Shown here: piece after piece, positions 25,149-31,883 of the stretch
Layout: the number at the start of each line of letters is the position of its first letter
Position numbering within the stretch: the first letter of the stretch is position 1
Origin: JAYWIG01 sp043789035
GTDB taxonomy: Bacteria; Pseudomonadota; Gammaproteobacteria; Burkholderiales; Burkholderiaceae_E
Assembly (NCBI GenBank): GCA_043789035.1
Contig: JAYWIG010000228.1
Coordinates: 1 to 42,052 of the forward strand
Direction: 5' to 3'
Length of the DNA: 42,052 nt
Position numbers and translations under genes: made by a program
Notes under the pieces: model-generated
The model's input: the letters and a program-made list of their open reading frames with translations, nothing else
Told to the model about the DNA's origin: nothing
Databases searched by the model: none

Positions 25149-26102
25149 TCAGCGCGAAGCTAAAGTGCTTGCCACTGTTGGATAACGAAGCCGCATGCGA
25201 AGCTCTTTTTTCATGCGCTGGTTCTTTAGCCGTCGAGATTCGCTCATGAATGTAAGCATCATCGGCGAGACGGCCTTGGCAACTTCGGCGCGTGGTAAGC
25301 GCGGCGGTTTAGGTAAATCGAAAGCGGTAGCTACTGCATCAAAATAGTCACCCATTTTCATTTGTGAATCGTCACTTGCATTAAACACACGTTTGGCACT
25401 ACCTCGAAATATCGCGAGCCAACTCATAATGGCCAAATCCAAGGCATGAATATGGTTTGTGTAGGTATCGTCTTCTTCGCGTAGTGCTGGGGTACCAGCT
25501 TTGAGCCTATCAATTGGCAAGCGGTCTTGTCCATAGATGCCTGGCGCTCTAAGGATAGATGCACCTTTGGCGCGATGAATTCGTTCGCCGTCTACTCGCC
25601 TAGCACCTCGGGCACTTTTCGCTGCTACTGGTCTTGTTTCGTCAACCCAAGCGCCTTGGCAGTCACCATAGACACCGCTAGTGCTTATGTATACCCAGCG
25701 GGGGCTGGGCGTGCCGTCAAGGGCTTGGAGGAGACTTTTCGAACGCGGGTCAGTGCCAGCAGAATCGTTGGGAGGGGGAGAAAGATTGATCATCCAGTGC
25801 GCCAAGCCGCGAAGGCGCTTTGTGTTGACTGAGCTGGGGCTATCCAAATCCAGAAGCATTGGAGTGGCGCCTGCGTTGCGAATTTCTGCTGCCTTACCCG
25901 CTGTCCGGTAGGTAGCCAAAATTCTTAACCGAGAAGGTGGATGTTTAGCTCGTAACCATTTCACTAAACGCAAGCCCACGTCTCCGCAGCCAACAATGAG
26001 CAATGTAGGCCTACCTGCCTGAGCATTTTTTTGATTCAAGCGATAATCACGGGTTGGGAGCAACTCGTTATGGGTTAGCCGTTTTTTTAGTTTACTTTTC
26101 AT
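25149..26102 (-). CDS. NAD(P)-binding SDR/epimerase-like oxidoreductase
   Basis: A protein of about 317 aa with an N-terminal Rossmann motif (LLIVGCGDVGLRL), ATYRT at the end of the second strand, DLDSPSS, a YISTSGVYGD segment like that of YeeZ-type extended SDR proteins, and RAPGIYGQDRLPIDRLKAG, followed by a C-terminal substrate domain with NHIHALDLA. The substrate is unknown. The start is uncertain: ATG 26102 is used here, GTG 26108 would add two residues, and about 30 residues precede the Rossmann strand, so a later TTG (for example 26039) is possible. The gene is divergent from the ferredoxin-reductase gene, with starts about 8 bp apart. Confidence 0.8.
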   Translation of the reverse strand: MKSKLKKRLTHNELLPTRDYRLNQKNAQAGRPTLLIVGCGDVGLRLVKWLRAKHPPSRLRILATYRTAGKAAEIRNAGATPMLLDLDSPSSVNTKRLRGLAHWMINLSPPPNDSAGTDPRSKSLLQALDGTPSPRWVYISTSGVYGDCQGAWVDETRPVAAKSARGARRVDGERIHRAKGASILRAPGIYGQDRLPIDRLKAGTPALREEDDTYTNHIHALDLAIMSWLAIFRGSAKRVFNASDDSQMKMGDYFDAVATAFDLPKPPRLPRAEVAKAVSPMMLTFMSESRRLKNQRMKKELRMRLRYPTVASTLASR

Positions 26103-26110
26103 GTGCACAT

Positions 26111-27175
26111 ATGAGCTATAGCGTTACCGTACAACCCAGTGGTAAGCAGTTTACCGTTGAAGCCGACCAGTTTATTTTAGAGGCTGGCATTAAGCAGGGC
26201 GTAGTTTTACCTTACGGCTGTAAAAACGGGGCCTGTGGTTCTTGCAAGTGTAAGCTCCTCAGTGGTGAAATCGATCAGGGTGCTCATCAGGCCGGCGCAT
26301 TGCAGCCCAAAGACCTTGAAGCCGGCATGATTCTTACTTGCTGTGCGAAGTTGAAATCAGACATCATTGTTGAAGCGCGTGTAATAGCCGCAGGCGATAT
26401 TCCAATAAAGAAAATGCCCTGCCGCGTTGCCTCGTTAACAAAAGTGGCACCCGATGTGATGATCGTGAAGTTGCAACTGCCTGCAGCAGAAAAGTTGCAG
26501 TATATGGCTGGCCAATATGTGGAACTATTGCTTCGCGATGGTTCACGTCGCGCCTACTCTATGGGTTGTGCACCACACTTGGCCGATCAAGTTGAGTTGC
26601 ATGTTCGCCATTTACCTGGCGGCAAGTTTACAGACCCTTTGTTTGGTGTAACTACCCCCGCGATCAAAGAAAAAGACATTCTTCGATTCGAAGGCCCATT
26701 AGGCACATTCTTTTTACGTGAAGATTCTGATAAGCCCATGGTTTTACTAGCCAGTGGCACAGGTTTCGCGCCGATTAAAGCCTTGGTTGAGCAATCGCAG
26801 TTTAAATCGATGACTCGCCCTATGACTTTGTATTGGGGTGGCCGACGCCCGCAAGATTTGTATATGCACGAGCTATGCGTGCAATGGGCCGCCGAAATGC
26901 CGCACTTTAAATATGTGCCGGTGATCTCAGACGCACTGACAGAAGATCATTGGCAAGGTAGAACAGGCTTTGTTCACCAAGCGGTGATACAAGATTTTTC
27001 AGACTTAAGCGCCTACCAAGTTTATGCTTGTGGAGCGCCTATCGTCGTTGATTCTGCACAACGCGATTTCATCGACAAGTGTGCTTTACCTGCCGATGAG
27101 TTTTTTGCCGATTCGTTTACCACGGCAGCCGATACAGCGCCAAAAACCGCACCGTCAACCTCACCAAAAGTTTAA
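26111..27175 (+). CDS. 2Fe-2S ferredoxin / FAD-NAD(P)H reductase fusion (CDP-6-deoxy-delta-3,4-glucoseen reductase-like)
   Basis: A 354-aa electron-transfer protein. Residues 1-90 are a plant-type [2Fe-2S] domain with Cys37, Cys42, Cys45 and Cys77. An FAD-binding domain follows with RAYSMG (147-152, the usual RxYS motif), then an NAD(P)H-binding domain with SGTGFAPIKA (215-224) and YACGAP. This order matches AscD-type reductases and the reductase parts of ring-hydroxylating oxygenases. The partner enzyme is not visible nearby, so its role is open. Start ATG 26111 gives the normal ferredoxin start MSYSVTVQPSG. The C-terminal 20 residues are Thr/Pro/Ala-rich and probably disordered. Confidence 0.88.
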   Translation: MSYSVTVQPSGKQFTVEADQFILEAGIKQGVVLPYGCKNGACGSCKCKLLSGEIDQGAHQAGALQPKDLEAGMILTCCAKLKSDIIVEARVIAAGDIPIKKMPCRVASLTKVAPDVMIVKLQLPAAEKLQYMAGQYVELLLRDGSRRAYSMGCAPHLADQVELHVRHLPGGKFTDPLFGVTTPAIKEKDILRFEGPLGTFFLREDSDKPMVLLASGTGFAPIKALVEQSQFKSMTRPMTLYWGGRRPQDLYMHELCVQWAAEMPHFKYVPVISDALTEDHWQGRTGFVHQAVIQDFSDLSAYQVYACGAPIVVDSAQRDFIDKCALPADEFFADSFTTAADTAPKTAPSTSPKV

Positions 27176-27189
27176 AGTGTGCCAGGCGA

Positions 27190-27930
27190 TTAGGCTTGTG
27201 CCTCTTCGCCTAGATAGGCAGCGCGTACCCGTGGGTCAGTTAACATATCCTTGGCGTTGCCACTCATGCTGATGAGGCCTGAGTCCATCACATAGGCGCG
27301 ATCCGCAGCTTCTAAAGCCAGCTTGGCATTTTGTTCGACGAGCAGCATGGTAGTACCTTGCGAGGAGACTGTTCGCACGACTTCGAAAATCTTTTCCACC
27401 ATGATTGGGGACAAGCCCATCGAAGGTTCATCGAGCAGCAATAGCTTTGGTCTGCTCATTAAAGCCCTAGCCATTGCAAGCATTTGCTGTTCGCCACCGG
27501 ACATCGTCCCAGCTAGCTGCAGTGCGCGTTCTTTTAAGCGGGGAAAGGTGACGAAATGTTTTTCGATATCCATCAAGATGTCGGCTTTGTCATTTCGGCA
27601 AAACGCACCCATCATCAGGTTTTCAGTAATTGTCATACGTGCAAAAACACCACGGCCTTCAGGCACCATCGCCAAGCCATTGCTCACGAGTTCGTGAGCT
27701 TCTGTACCTTTAAGCGATTTGCCTTGATAGCTAATCGTGCCGAGGTAGGGCAGATTGCCAGTAATGGCTTTCATGGTTGTGGTTTTACCGGCACCATTGG
27801 CGCCAATCAATGCTACTAGCTCGCCTTTGCGAACTTCGATATCGACACCTTTGACGGCGTGAATACCCCCATAGGCAACTTTTAAATCGCTAATTCGCAG
27901 CATAACTTCATTGGCTATGGCGTTAAGCAT
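27190..27930 (-). CDS. livF: Branched-chain amino acid ABC transporter, ATP-binding protein LivF
   Basis: A 246-aa ABC ATPase of the LivF family. It has Walker A GANGAGKTT (43-51), signature MSGGEQQMLAMARALM, Walker B LLLLDEPSMGLS, and the family segment VPEGRGVFARMTITENL. With LivG it powers import of Leu/Ile/Val or related compounds. It overlaps the livG end by 8 nt (start ATG 27930, livG stop at 27923). The family start is around residue 9-10 (VMLRISDLKVAYGGI), so a shorter start is possible. It is the last gene of the liv operon and lies 14 nt from the convergent reductase gene. Confidence 0.95.
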   Translation of the reverse strand: MLNAIANEVMLRISDLKVAYGGIHAVKGVDIEVRKGELVALIGANGAGKTTTMKAITGNLPYLGTISYQGKSLKGTEAHELVSNGLAMVPEGRGVFARMTITENLMMGAFCRNDKADILMDIEKHFVTFPRLKERALQLAGTMSGGEQQMLAMARALMSRPKLLLLDEPSMGLSPIMVEKIFEVVRTVSSQGTTMLLVEQNAKLALEAADRAYVMDSGLISMSGNAKDMLTDPRVRAAYLGEEAQA

Positions 27931-28690
27931 GTGCCGCCCCTAAATAGGCTTCAATGACGGCCTTATTCGCTCGGACATCGGCAGGTAAGCCTTCAGCGAT
28001 TTGCTTGCCGTAATCTAGCACTGTCATGCGATCACATAAGCCCATCACAAGCTTCACATCGTGTTCAATTAAGAGAATTGTTTTACCATCGCGACGAATG
28101 TTGTCCAGCAGCGTTCTAAGGGTAAGTTTTTCCGTCGCGTTCATGCCTGCAGCTGGTTCGTCTAACGCCAAAAGCTTAGGTTCAGTTGCTAAGGCACGTG
28201 CAATTTCAAGGCGACGCTGGTCACCATAGCTTAAAGTTCGAGCGGAGTAATTAGCGTATCTTGCAATGCCAACATATTCCAATAATTCCATGGATTTTCG
28301 TTGAATGGCTAACTCTTCGGCTCGCTCGCTTTTAAGGCGCAGAACAGCACCAAAAAAACCAGATTTAGTTCGAATATGTCGTCCTACCATGACGTTTTCT
28401 AAGGCGGTCATGTCACCGAAAAGACGAATATTCTGAAAAGTCCGAGCAATACCAGCCTTGGCGACTTCGTGCACTGCCGTAGGCTCATATGGCACGCCAT
28501 CGATGACGAAGCTGCCGCTATCGGGCGTGTACAAACCAGTGATGACATTGAAGAATGTTGTCTTGCCCGCGCCATTGGGGCCAATTAAACCGTAAATTTG
28601 ACCTGGCTGAATTTCGAGCGCAACGTCAGATAGTGCTTGTAAGCCGCCAAAGCGTTTGTTCACGCCCTTAATTGAGAGAATCGGGTTCAC
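27923..28690 (-). CDS. livG: Branched-chain amino acid ABC transporter, ATP-binding protein LivG
   Basis: A 255-aa ABC ATPase of the LivG family: Walker A GPNGAGKTT (37-45), the ARTFQNIRLF segment typical of LivG, signature LSYGDQRRLEIARAL, Walker B LLALDEPAAGMN and the switch histidine in LLIEHDVKLVM. It begins with GTG inside a GTGA overlap with the livM stop (28687-28690) and its end overlaps livF, so the genes are translationally coupled. Confidence 0.96.
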   Translation of the reverse strand: MNPILSIKGVNKRFGGLQALSDVALEIQPGQIYGLIGPNGAGKTTFFNVITGLYTPDSGSFVIDGVPYEPTAVHEVAKAGIARTFQNIRLFGDMTALENVMVGRHIRTKSGFFGAVLRLKSERAEELAIQRKSMELLEYVGIARYANYSARTLSYGDQRRLEIARALATEPKLLALDEPAAGMNATEKLTLRTLLDNIRRDGKTILLIEHDVKLVMGLCDRMTVLDYGKQIAEGLPADVRANKAVIEAYLGAAHA

Positions 28691-29802
28691 GTCGGGCTCC
28701 CTTGCTCGCCGTGTTTAGGCTTTGGCCACAAACCTGCTGGGCGCCACAACATAATTAATACCATCGACAAACCGAAGAACAACATACGCAACGCCTCCGG
28801 TGTGATGATCTCTGTACCAAAAATAATCTCCTGTGCTGGCTTTGCGGCGAAACGTAGTACCTCAGGAATTGCGTAAAGCAAAATTGCGCCAACGATAACC
28901 CCTGGTATGTGCCCCATGCCGCCAAGAACCACCATCGCCACGATGACGATAGATTCATTGAGCACGAAACTTTCTGGAGAAATAAAGCCTTGAAAGGCGG
29001 CGAACATCGCACCGGAAACTCCGCCGAAAGATGCGCCAATCGCAAACGCTGCGAGCTTGGTATTGCGCGTATTAATACCCATTGCTTTAGCGGCAATCTC
29101 GTCTTCGCGAATCGCCATCCACGCTCTGCCGAGGCGAGAGTTTTGCAAACGAATACAGACGATAATGGTGATTATGCAGAGCGCTAAAAATAAGTAGTAA
29201 TAAAGTTGGGTGGTATCAATGAGCAAAGGCCCAAGAGGAATTTTTTGTCCTAAATCAATTCCGAAAATGGACACGGAATCAATTTTGGTGATGCCTTGTG
29301 GGCCATTCGTAATGTTGATTGGGGAGTTCAAGTTGTTCATGAAAATTCGAACAATTTCACCAAACCCTAAGGTAACAATGGCCAAGTAGTCACCACGAAG
29401 TTTTAGGGTGGGTGCGCCCAAGGCCGTTCCGAACAAAGCCGCGAGCAGTGCGCCTAAAGGTACAACTAACCAAATCGAACTATGCAAGCCATTTGGAAAC
29501 GTTGCCGCTATCCATTCGAAGTTTTCCGCTAAGTGTGGCGATGCCAGTAATGCATACATGTAAGCACCGACGGCATAAAATGCCACATAGCCTAAGTCGA
29601 GTAAACCCGCATAACCGACCACAATGTTAAGACCTAACGCCAACATCACATACAGTAATGCCATATCGATAGTACGCACCCAGAAGTTGCCACCGAAGTG
29701 CCCAACAGCAAGAGGCAAAAGCAAGAGTACAACGGCGATTACCGCAGTTGCTGAATATGCTTTGCCAGGTTCGCTTTTAAAAGAAGGAAAAACTAGTTTC
29801 AT
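28687..29802 (-). CDS. livM: Branched-chain amino acid ABC transporter, permease LivM
   Basis: A 371-aa inner-membrane permease with about nine hydrophobic segments. LivM signatures are LGLNIVVGYAGLLDLGYVAFYAVGAY near the N-terminal third, GDYLAIVTLGFGEIVR, GRAWMAIREDEIAAKAMGIN (the ABC-coupling loop) and VVLGGMGHIPGVIVGA. Length is within the usual range. It starts 12 nt after livH, and its stop overlaps the livG start. Confidence 0.95.
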   Translation of the reverse strand: MKLVFPSFKSEPGKAYSATAVIAVVLLLLPLAVGHFGGNFWVRTIDMALLYVMLALGLNIVVGYAGLLDLGYVAFYAVGAYMYALLASPHLAENFEWIAATFPNGLHSSIWLVVPLGALLAALFGTALGAPTLKLRGDYLAIVTLGFGEIVRIFMNNLNSPINITNGPQGITKIDSVSIFGIDLGQKIPLGPLLIDTTQLYYYLFLALCIITIIVCIRLQNSRLGRAWMAIREDEIAAKAMGINTRNTKLAAFAIGASFGGVSGAMFAAFQGFISPESFVLNESIVIVAMVVLGGMGHIPGVIVGAILLYAIPEVLRFAAKPAQEIIFGTEIITPEALRMLFFGLSMVLIMLWRPAGLWPKPKHGEQGSPT

Positions 29803-29814
29803 TTTCTTCTTTCG

Positions 29815-30768
29815 TTAAGCGCGATCAGCCACACGCTCGCCCATAATTCCGGAAGGTCGGAAAATCAGAACGATAATGAGCACGACAAAGGCAAAAATAT
29901 CAATATAGTGGCTACCTAGGAAGCCGCCAGTGATATCGCCAATGTAACCAGCCCCCAAGCTTTCGATCACTCCCAGTAGTAGGCCTCCGACAACAGCGCC
30001 CTGCAAGTTGCCGATACCACCTAAAACGGCTGCCGTGAAGGCTTTTAAGCCTGGAATGAAGCCCATGGTGTATTCCACCTTATTGTAATTTAAGCCCCAT
30101 AGAACGCCTGCAACCGCTGCTAGAGCTGCACCAATTGCAAAGGTGGCCGAGATGACGCGGTTTGCATTGACTCCCATTAAACCAGCAATACGAGGGTTTT
30201 CAGCGGTGGCGCGCATGGCACGCCCGAGCTTTGTTTTATTCACTAGGATAAGCAAGCCGACCATCGTAATGGCCGAAACACAAAGCACTAATAACTGCTT
30301 AGGCGCTAAAAACGCGCCGCCGAATTGCAGGGGAGTTGTTGGCAGCAAATCTGGGAAGGAAATTGGTTTGGGGTTGCCAACGAAAACAGTGATCAAGATC
30401 ATCGCGATCGCCTGAATAACAATCGATAAGCCAATTGCAGTAATCAGTGGTGCTAGGCGGGGAGCATTGCGCAAAGGGCGGTAAGCGACTCGCTCCATAA
30501 TTACCGCGACCAATGCACAGACCGGCACAGCAACCAACGTAGCGATAATGAGCTGTACCGGCCCAGAAATACCCGTGCCCTGTAATAAGCTTACCGTACC
30601 AACCGCTACCATAGCCCCAATCATGAGCACGTCCCCATGGGCGAAGTTGATGAGTTGTAGGATGCCGTACACCATGGTGTAGCCAAGCGCAACTAACGCG
30701 TAAACGCTACCCAGCACCAAGCCATTGAGCACTTGCTGCAGCAGTATTTCAAAAAATTCGATGTCCAA
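29815..30768 (-). CDS. livH: Branched-chain amino acid ABC transporter, permease LivH
   Basis: A 317-aa permease, first gene of the liv operon. LivH signatures are GLVLGSVYALVALGYTMVYG, LINFAHGDVLMIGA, a coupling loop with GRAMRATAENPRIAGLMGVN and LGGIGNLQGAVVGGLLLG. The start is TTG 30768, with AGAGG seven bases upstream; no in-frame ATG precedes it and the N-terminal hydrophobic helix requires a start near here. An intrinsic terminator lies about 64 nt upstream, so expression may depend on read-through. No LivJ/LivK binding protein is in the window. Confidence 0.94.
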   Translation of the reverse strand: MDIEFFEILLQQVLNGLVLGSVYALVALGYTMVYGILQLINFAHGDVLMIGAMVAVGTVSLLQGTGISGPVQLIIATLVAVPVCALVAVIMERVAYRPLRNAPRLAPLITAIGLSIVIQAIAMILITVFVGNPKPISFPDLLPTTPLQFGGAFLAPKQLLVLCVSAITMVGLLILVNKTKLGRAMRATAENPRIAGLMGVNANRVISATFAIGAALAAVAGVLWGLNYNKVEYTMGFIPGLKAFTAAVLGGIGNLQGAVVGGLLLGVIESLGAGYIGDITGGFLGSHYIDIFAFVVLIIVLIFRPSGIMGERVADRA

Positions 30769-30831
30769 GGTAATGCCTCTTGAAGAAACCTTGAATCCTA
30801 CCCTTTTGTTTCATTTCTGCGAAAAAAGGCG

Positions 30832-30857
30832 AAAAAAAGCCCCGGACGAACCGGGGC
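30832..30857 (-). terminator. Strong intrinsic terminator in the livH leader
   Basis: On the minus strand GCCCCGG-TTCGT-CCGGGGC (30857-30839) is a perfect 7-bp GC-rich stem followed immediately by seven T residues (30838-30832). It lies 63 nt before the livH start and downstream of a separate terminator for the cytochrome c gene, so it ends some other transcript: either a small RNA or an attenuated liv leader. Confidence 0.88.
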
Positions 30858-31032
30858 AAACCAGCCAGGGAGGAAACTTGTTCACATGGCTGGAAGAGGA
30901 GGCCTTGTGCTACACAACTTCGGATCGCTTCAGAACCGGGTTGAAGAGCACGTGATGTAAATGTAGGGGATGCCGTTGATGCGTGCATGGCTTAACGGAT
31001 TGACGGCCCAGTAAGGCGGATGAGCGTGCTTG
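30832..31032 (-). ncRNA. Candidate small RNA or attenuator leader upstream of livH
   Basis: A transcript from the promoter at 31039-31066 to the terminator at 30832 would be about 200 nt long and has no convincing coding frame. Local pairing is visible on the minus strand: CCGTT/AACGG near 31000-30975, CTTCA/TGAAG around 30945-30930, and CCAGCC/GGCTGG (near 30890 and 30863) just before the terminator. I compared it by eye with 6S RNA, tmRNA, RNase P RNA, SRP RNA and the common riboswitches and saw no match. It may be an independent sRNA or the 5' leader of livHMGF. Confidence 0.4.
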
Positions 31033-31038
31033 CCTGCA

Positions 31039-31066
31039 ACTTTAAAAGGCAAAACCGAACAAACAA
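31039..31066 (-). promoter_or_regulatory. Candidate promoter for the liv leader or small RNA
   Basis: On the minus strand TTGTTT (31066-31061) and TAAAGT (31044-31039) are separated by 16 bp, a plausible sigma-70 pair (4 of 6 and 4 of 6 matches). It lies downstream of the cytochrome c terminator, which means the following transcript needs its own promoter. The predicted start is near 31032. Confidence 0.4.
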
Positions 31067-31092
31067 GCGCGTGTCAGTAAAACAACGGACAC

Positions 31093-31116
31093 AAAAAAGG
31101 GCGCCGATGCGCCCTT
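31093..31116 (-). terminator. Intrinsic terminator of the cytochrome c gene
   Basis: On the minus strand AAGGGCGC-ATCG-GCGCCCTT (31116-31097) is an 8-bp perfect stem with a four-base loop, followed by further T residues to 31093. It starts 23 nt after the cytochrome c stop codon. Confidence 0.88.
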
Positions 31117-31138
31117 ATAAAGTCGAGGGTGAAATTTA

Positions 31139-31462
31139 CTACAGGGACAGTATCCACTTAACTAATACTTCAGCCTCGTCTTTGCTGACTTGGGGGTTTG
31201 CTGGCATCGGGATCTTTCCCCACACACCCACGCCGCCAGCCATCACCTTCTCTGTGAGTTTGGATACGGCGTTTTTATCATTTGCGTATTTCTGCGCGAC
31301 AGCTTGATAGGAAGGGCCAAGAATACCTTTTTCTACACTGTGACAAGACGCGCAATTTTTTGCTTTTGCAAGATCAGGATTCGCCAAAGCAACGGAACTA
31401 CCGAACAGGCCAAATGCAACAAGTGATGTTGCGGCCAGTAGGTGGTTAAAACTTTTTGTCAT
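31139..31462 (-). CDS. Small periplasmic class I cytochrome c
   Basis: A 107-aa precursor with a signal peptide (1-27, ending VALA before NPDL), one heme-binding motif CASCH (Cys37, Cys40, His41), a downstream LGPSY segment and Met86 in IPMPANP as the likely sixth heme ligand. This is the layout of cytochrome c-551/c-552 type electron carriers. It would depend on the Ccm system encoded at 33661-40676. It stands alone, with its own terminator, and is divergent from the Trp-rich protein gene. Confidence 0.93.
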   Translation of the reverse strand: MTKSFNHLLAATSLVAFGLFGSSVALANPDLAKAKNCASCHSVEKGILGPSYQAVAQKYANDKNAVSKLTEKVMAGGVGVWGKIPMPANPQVSKDEAEVLVKWILSL

Positions 31463-31640
31463 GATGAAACATGCTTTCTAAAAGAAAAAAGGTATTTTGT
31501 AATTCAGTACAACGTTATAAATCAGCAAAGGTTGACTCAAACGGGGTGAAAATTCCATTGGATGCGCAAATCCTACCGCTCACCGCCTTGGCAGTGCGCA
31601 GCCTCTTGCCAAAGCATAAGCTTACAACAATGGAGGCCCT

Positions 31641-31880
31641 ATGTTCTTTGTATGGATCGGTGTTTTAGCAGTAATTCTTAAATATATGGAAATCGGCCCA
31701 TTCGCGACGATATCGTGGCTATGGGTACTCACGCCACTCGGTATTGCATTTGCGTGGTTCGAAGTTTTCGAGCCGATGTTCGGTAAAGGTAAGCGCAAAG
31801 ATGATGGGCAAATAGAGAAAGAACGCAAGGTCCGCGTTGCCGCAGGCTTTGCAAAAGACCCTCGTTCGGTGAAACGCTAG
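31641..31880 (+). CDS. Small Trp-rich membrane protein, TIGR04438-like
   Basis: A 79-aa protein starting MFFVWIGVLAVILKYMEIGP, with a second hydrophobic part rich in tryptophan (ATISWLWVLTPLGIAFAWFEVFE) and a basic, soluble tail (KRKDDGQIEKERK). This is the pattern of the short Trp-rich family TIGR04438 known from Burkholderiales, of unknown function. GGAGG five bases before the ATG is a good ribosome binding site. It is convergent with ilvD, with 3 nt between the stops. Confidence 0.85.
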   Translation: MFFVWIGVLAVILKYMEIGPFATISWLWVLTPLGIAFAWFEVFEPMFGKGKRKDDGQIEKERKVRVAAGFAKDPRSVKR

Positions 31881-31883
31881 AGT

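Larger units (their letters stand above)
30769..31138. other. 370-nt intergenic stretch between livH and the cytochrome c gene
   Basis: This gap holds four minus-strand elements, described separately: the cytochrome c terminator (31093-31116), a candidate promoter (31039-31066), a roughly 200-nt untranslated segment, and a second strong terminator (30832-30857). A 79-codon open frame runs through part of it but is read across the terminator and into livH, has no ribosome binding site and resembles no protein I know, so I do not call it a gene. Confidence 0.7.

Noticed and set aside
30749..30988. 79-codon minus-strand frame across the liv leader, a possible leader peptide
   Set aside because: It has no ribosome binding site, is not rich in Leu, Ile or Val codons, runs through the terminator stem and ends inside livH; most likely chance.
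30832..31032. Identification of the liv leader as 6S RNA, tmRNA, RNase P RNA, SRP RNA or a known riboswitch
   Set aside because: None of the conserved sequence blocks I know for these RNAs is present on either strand.
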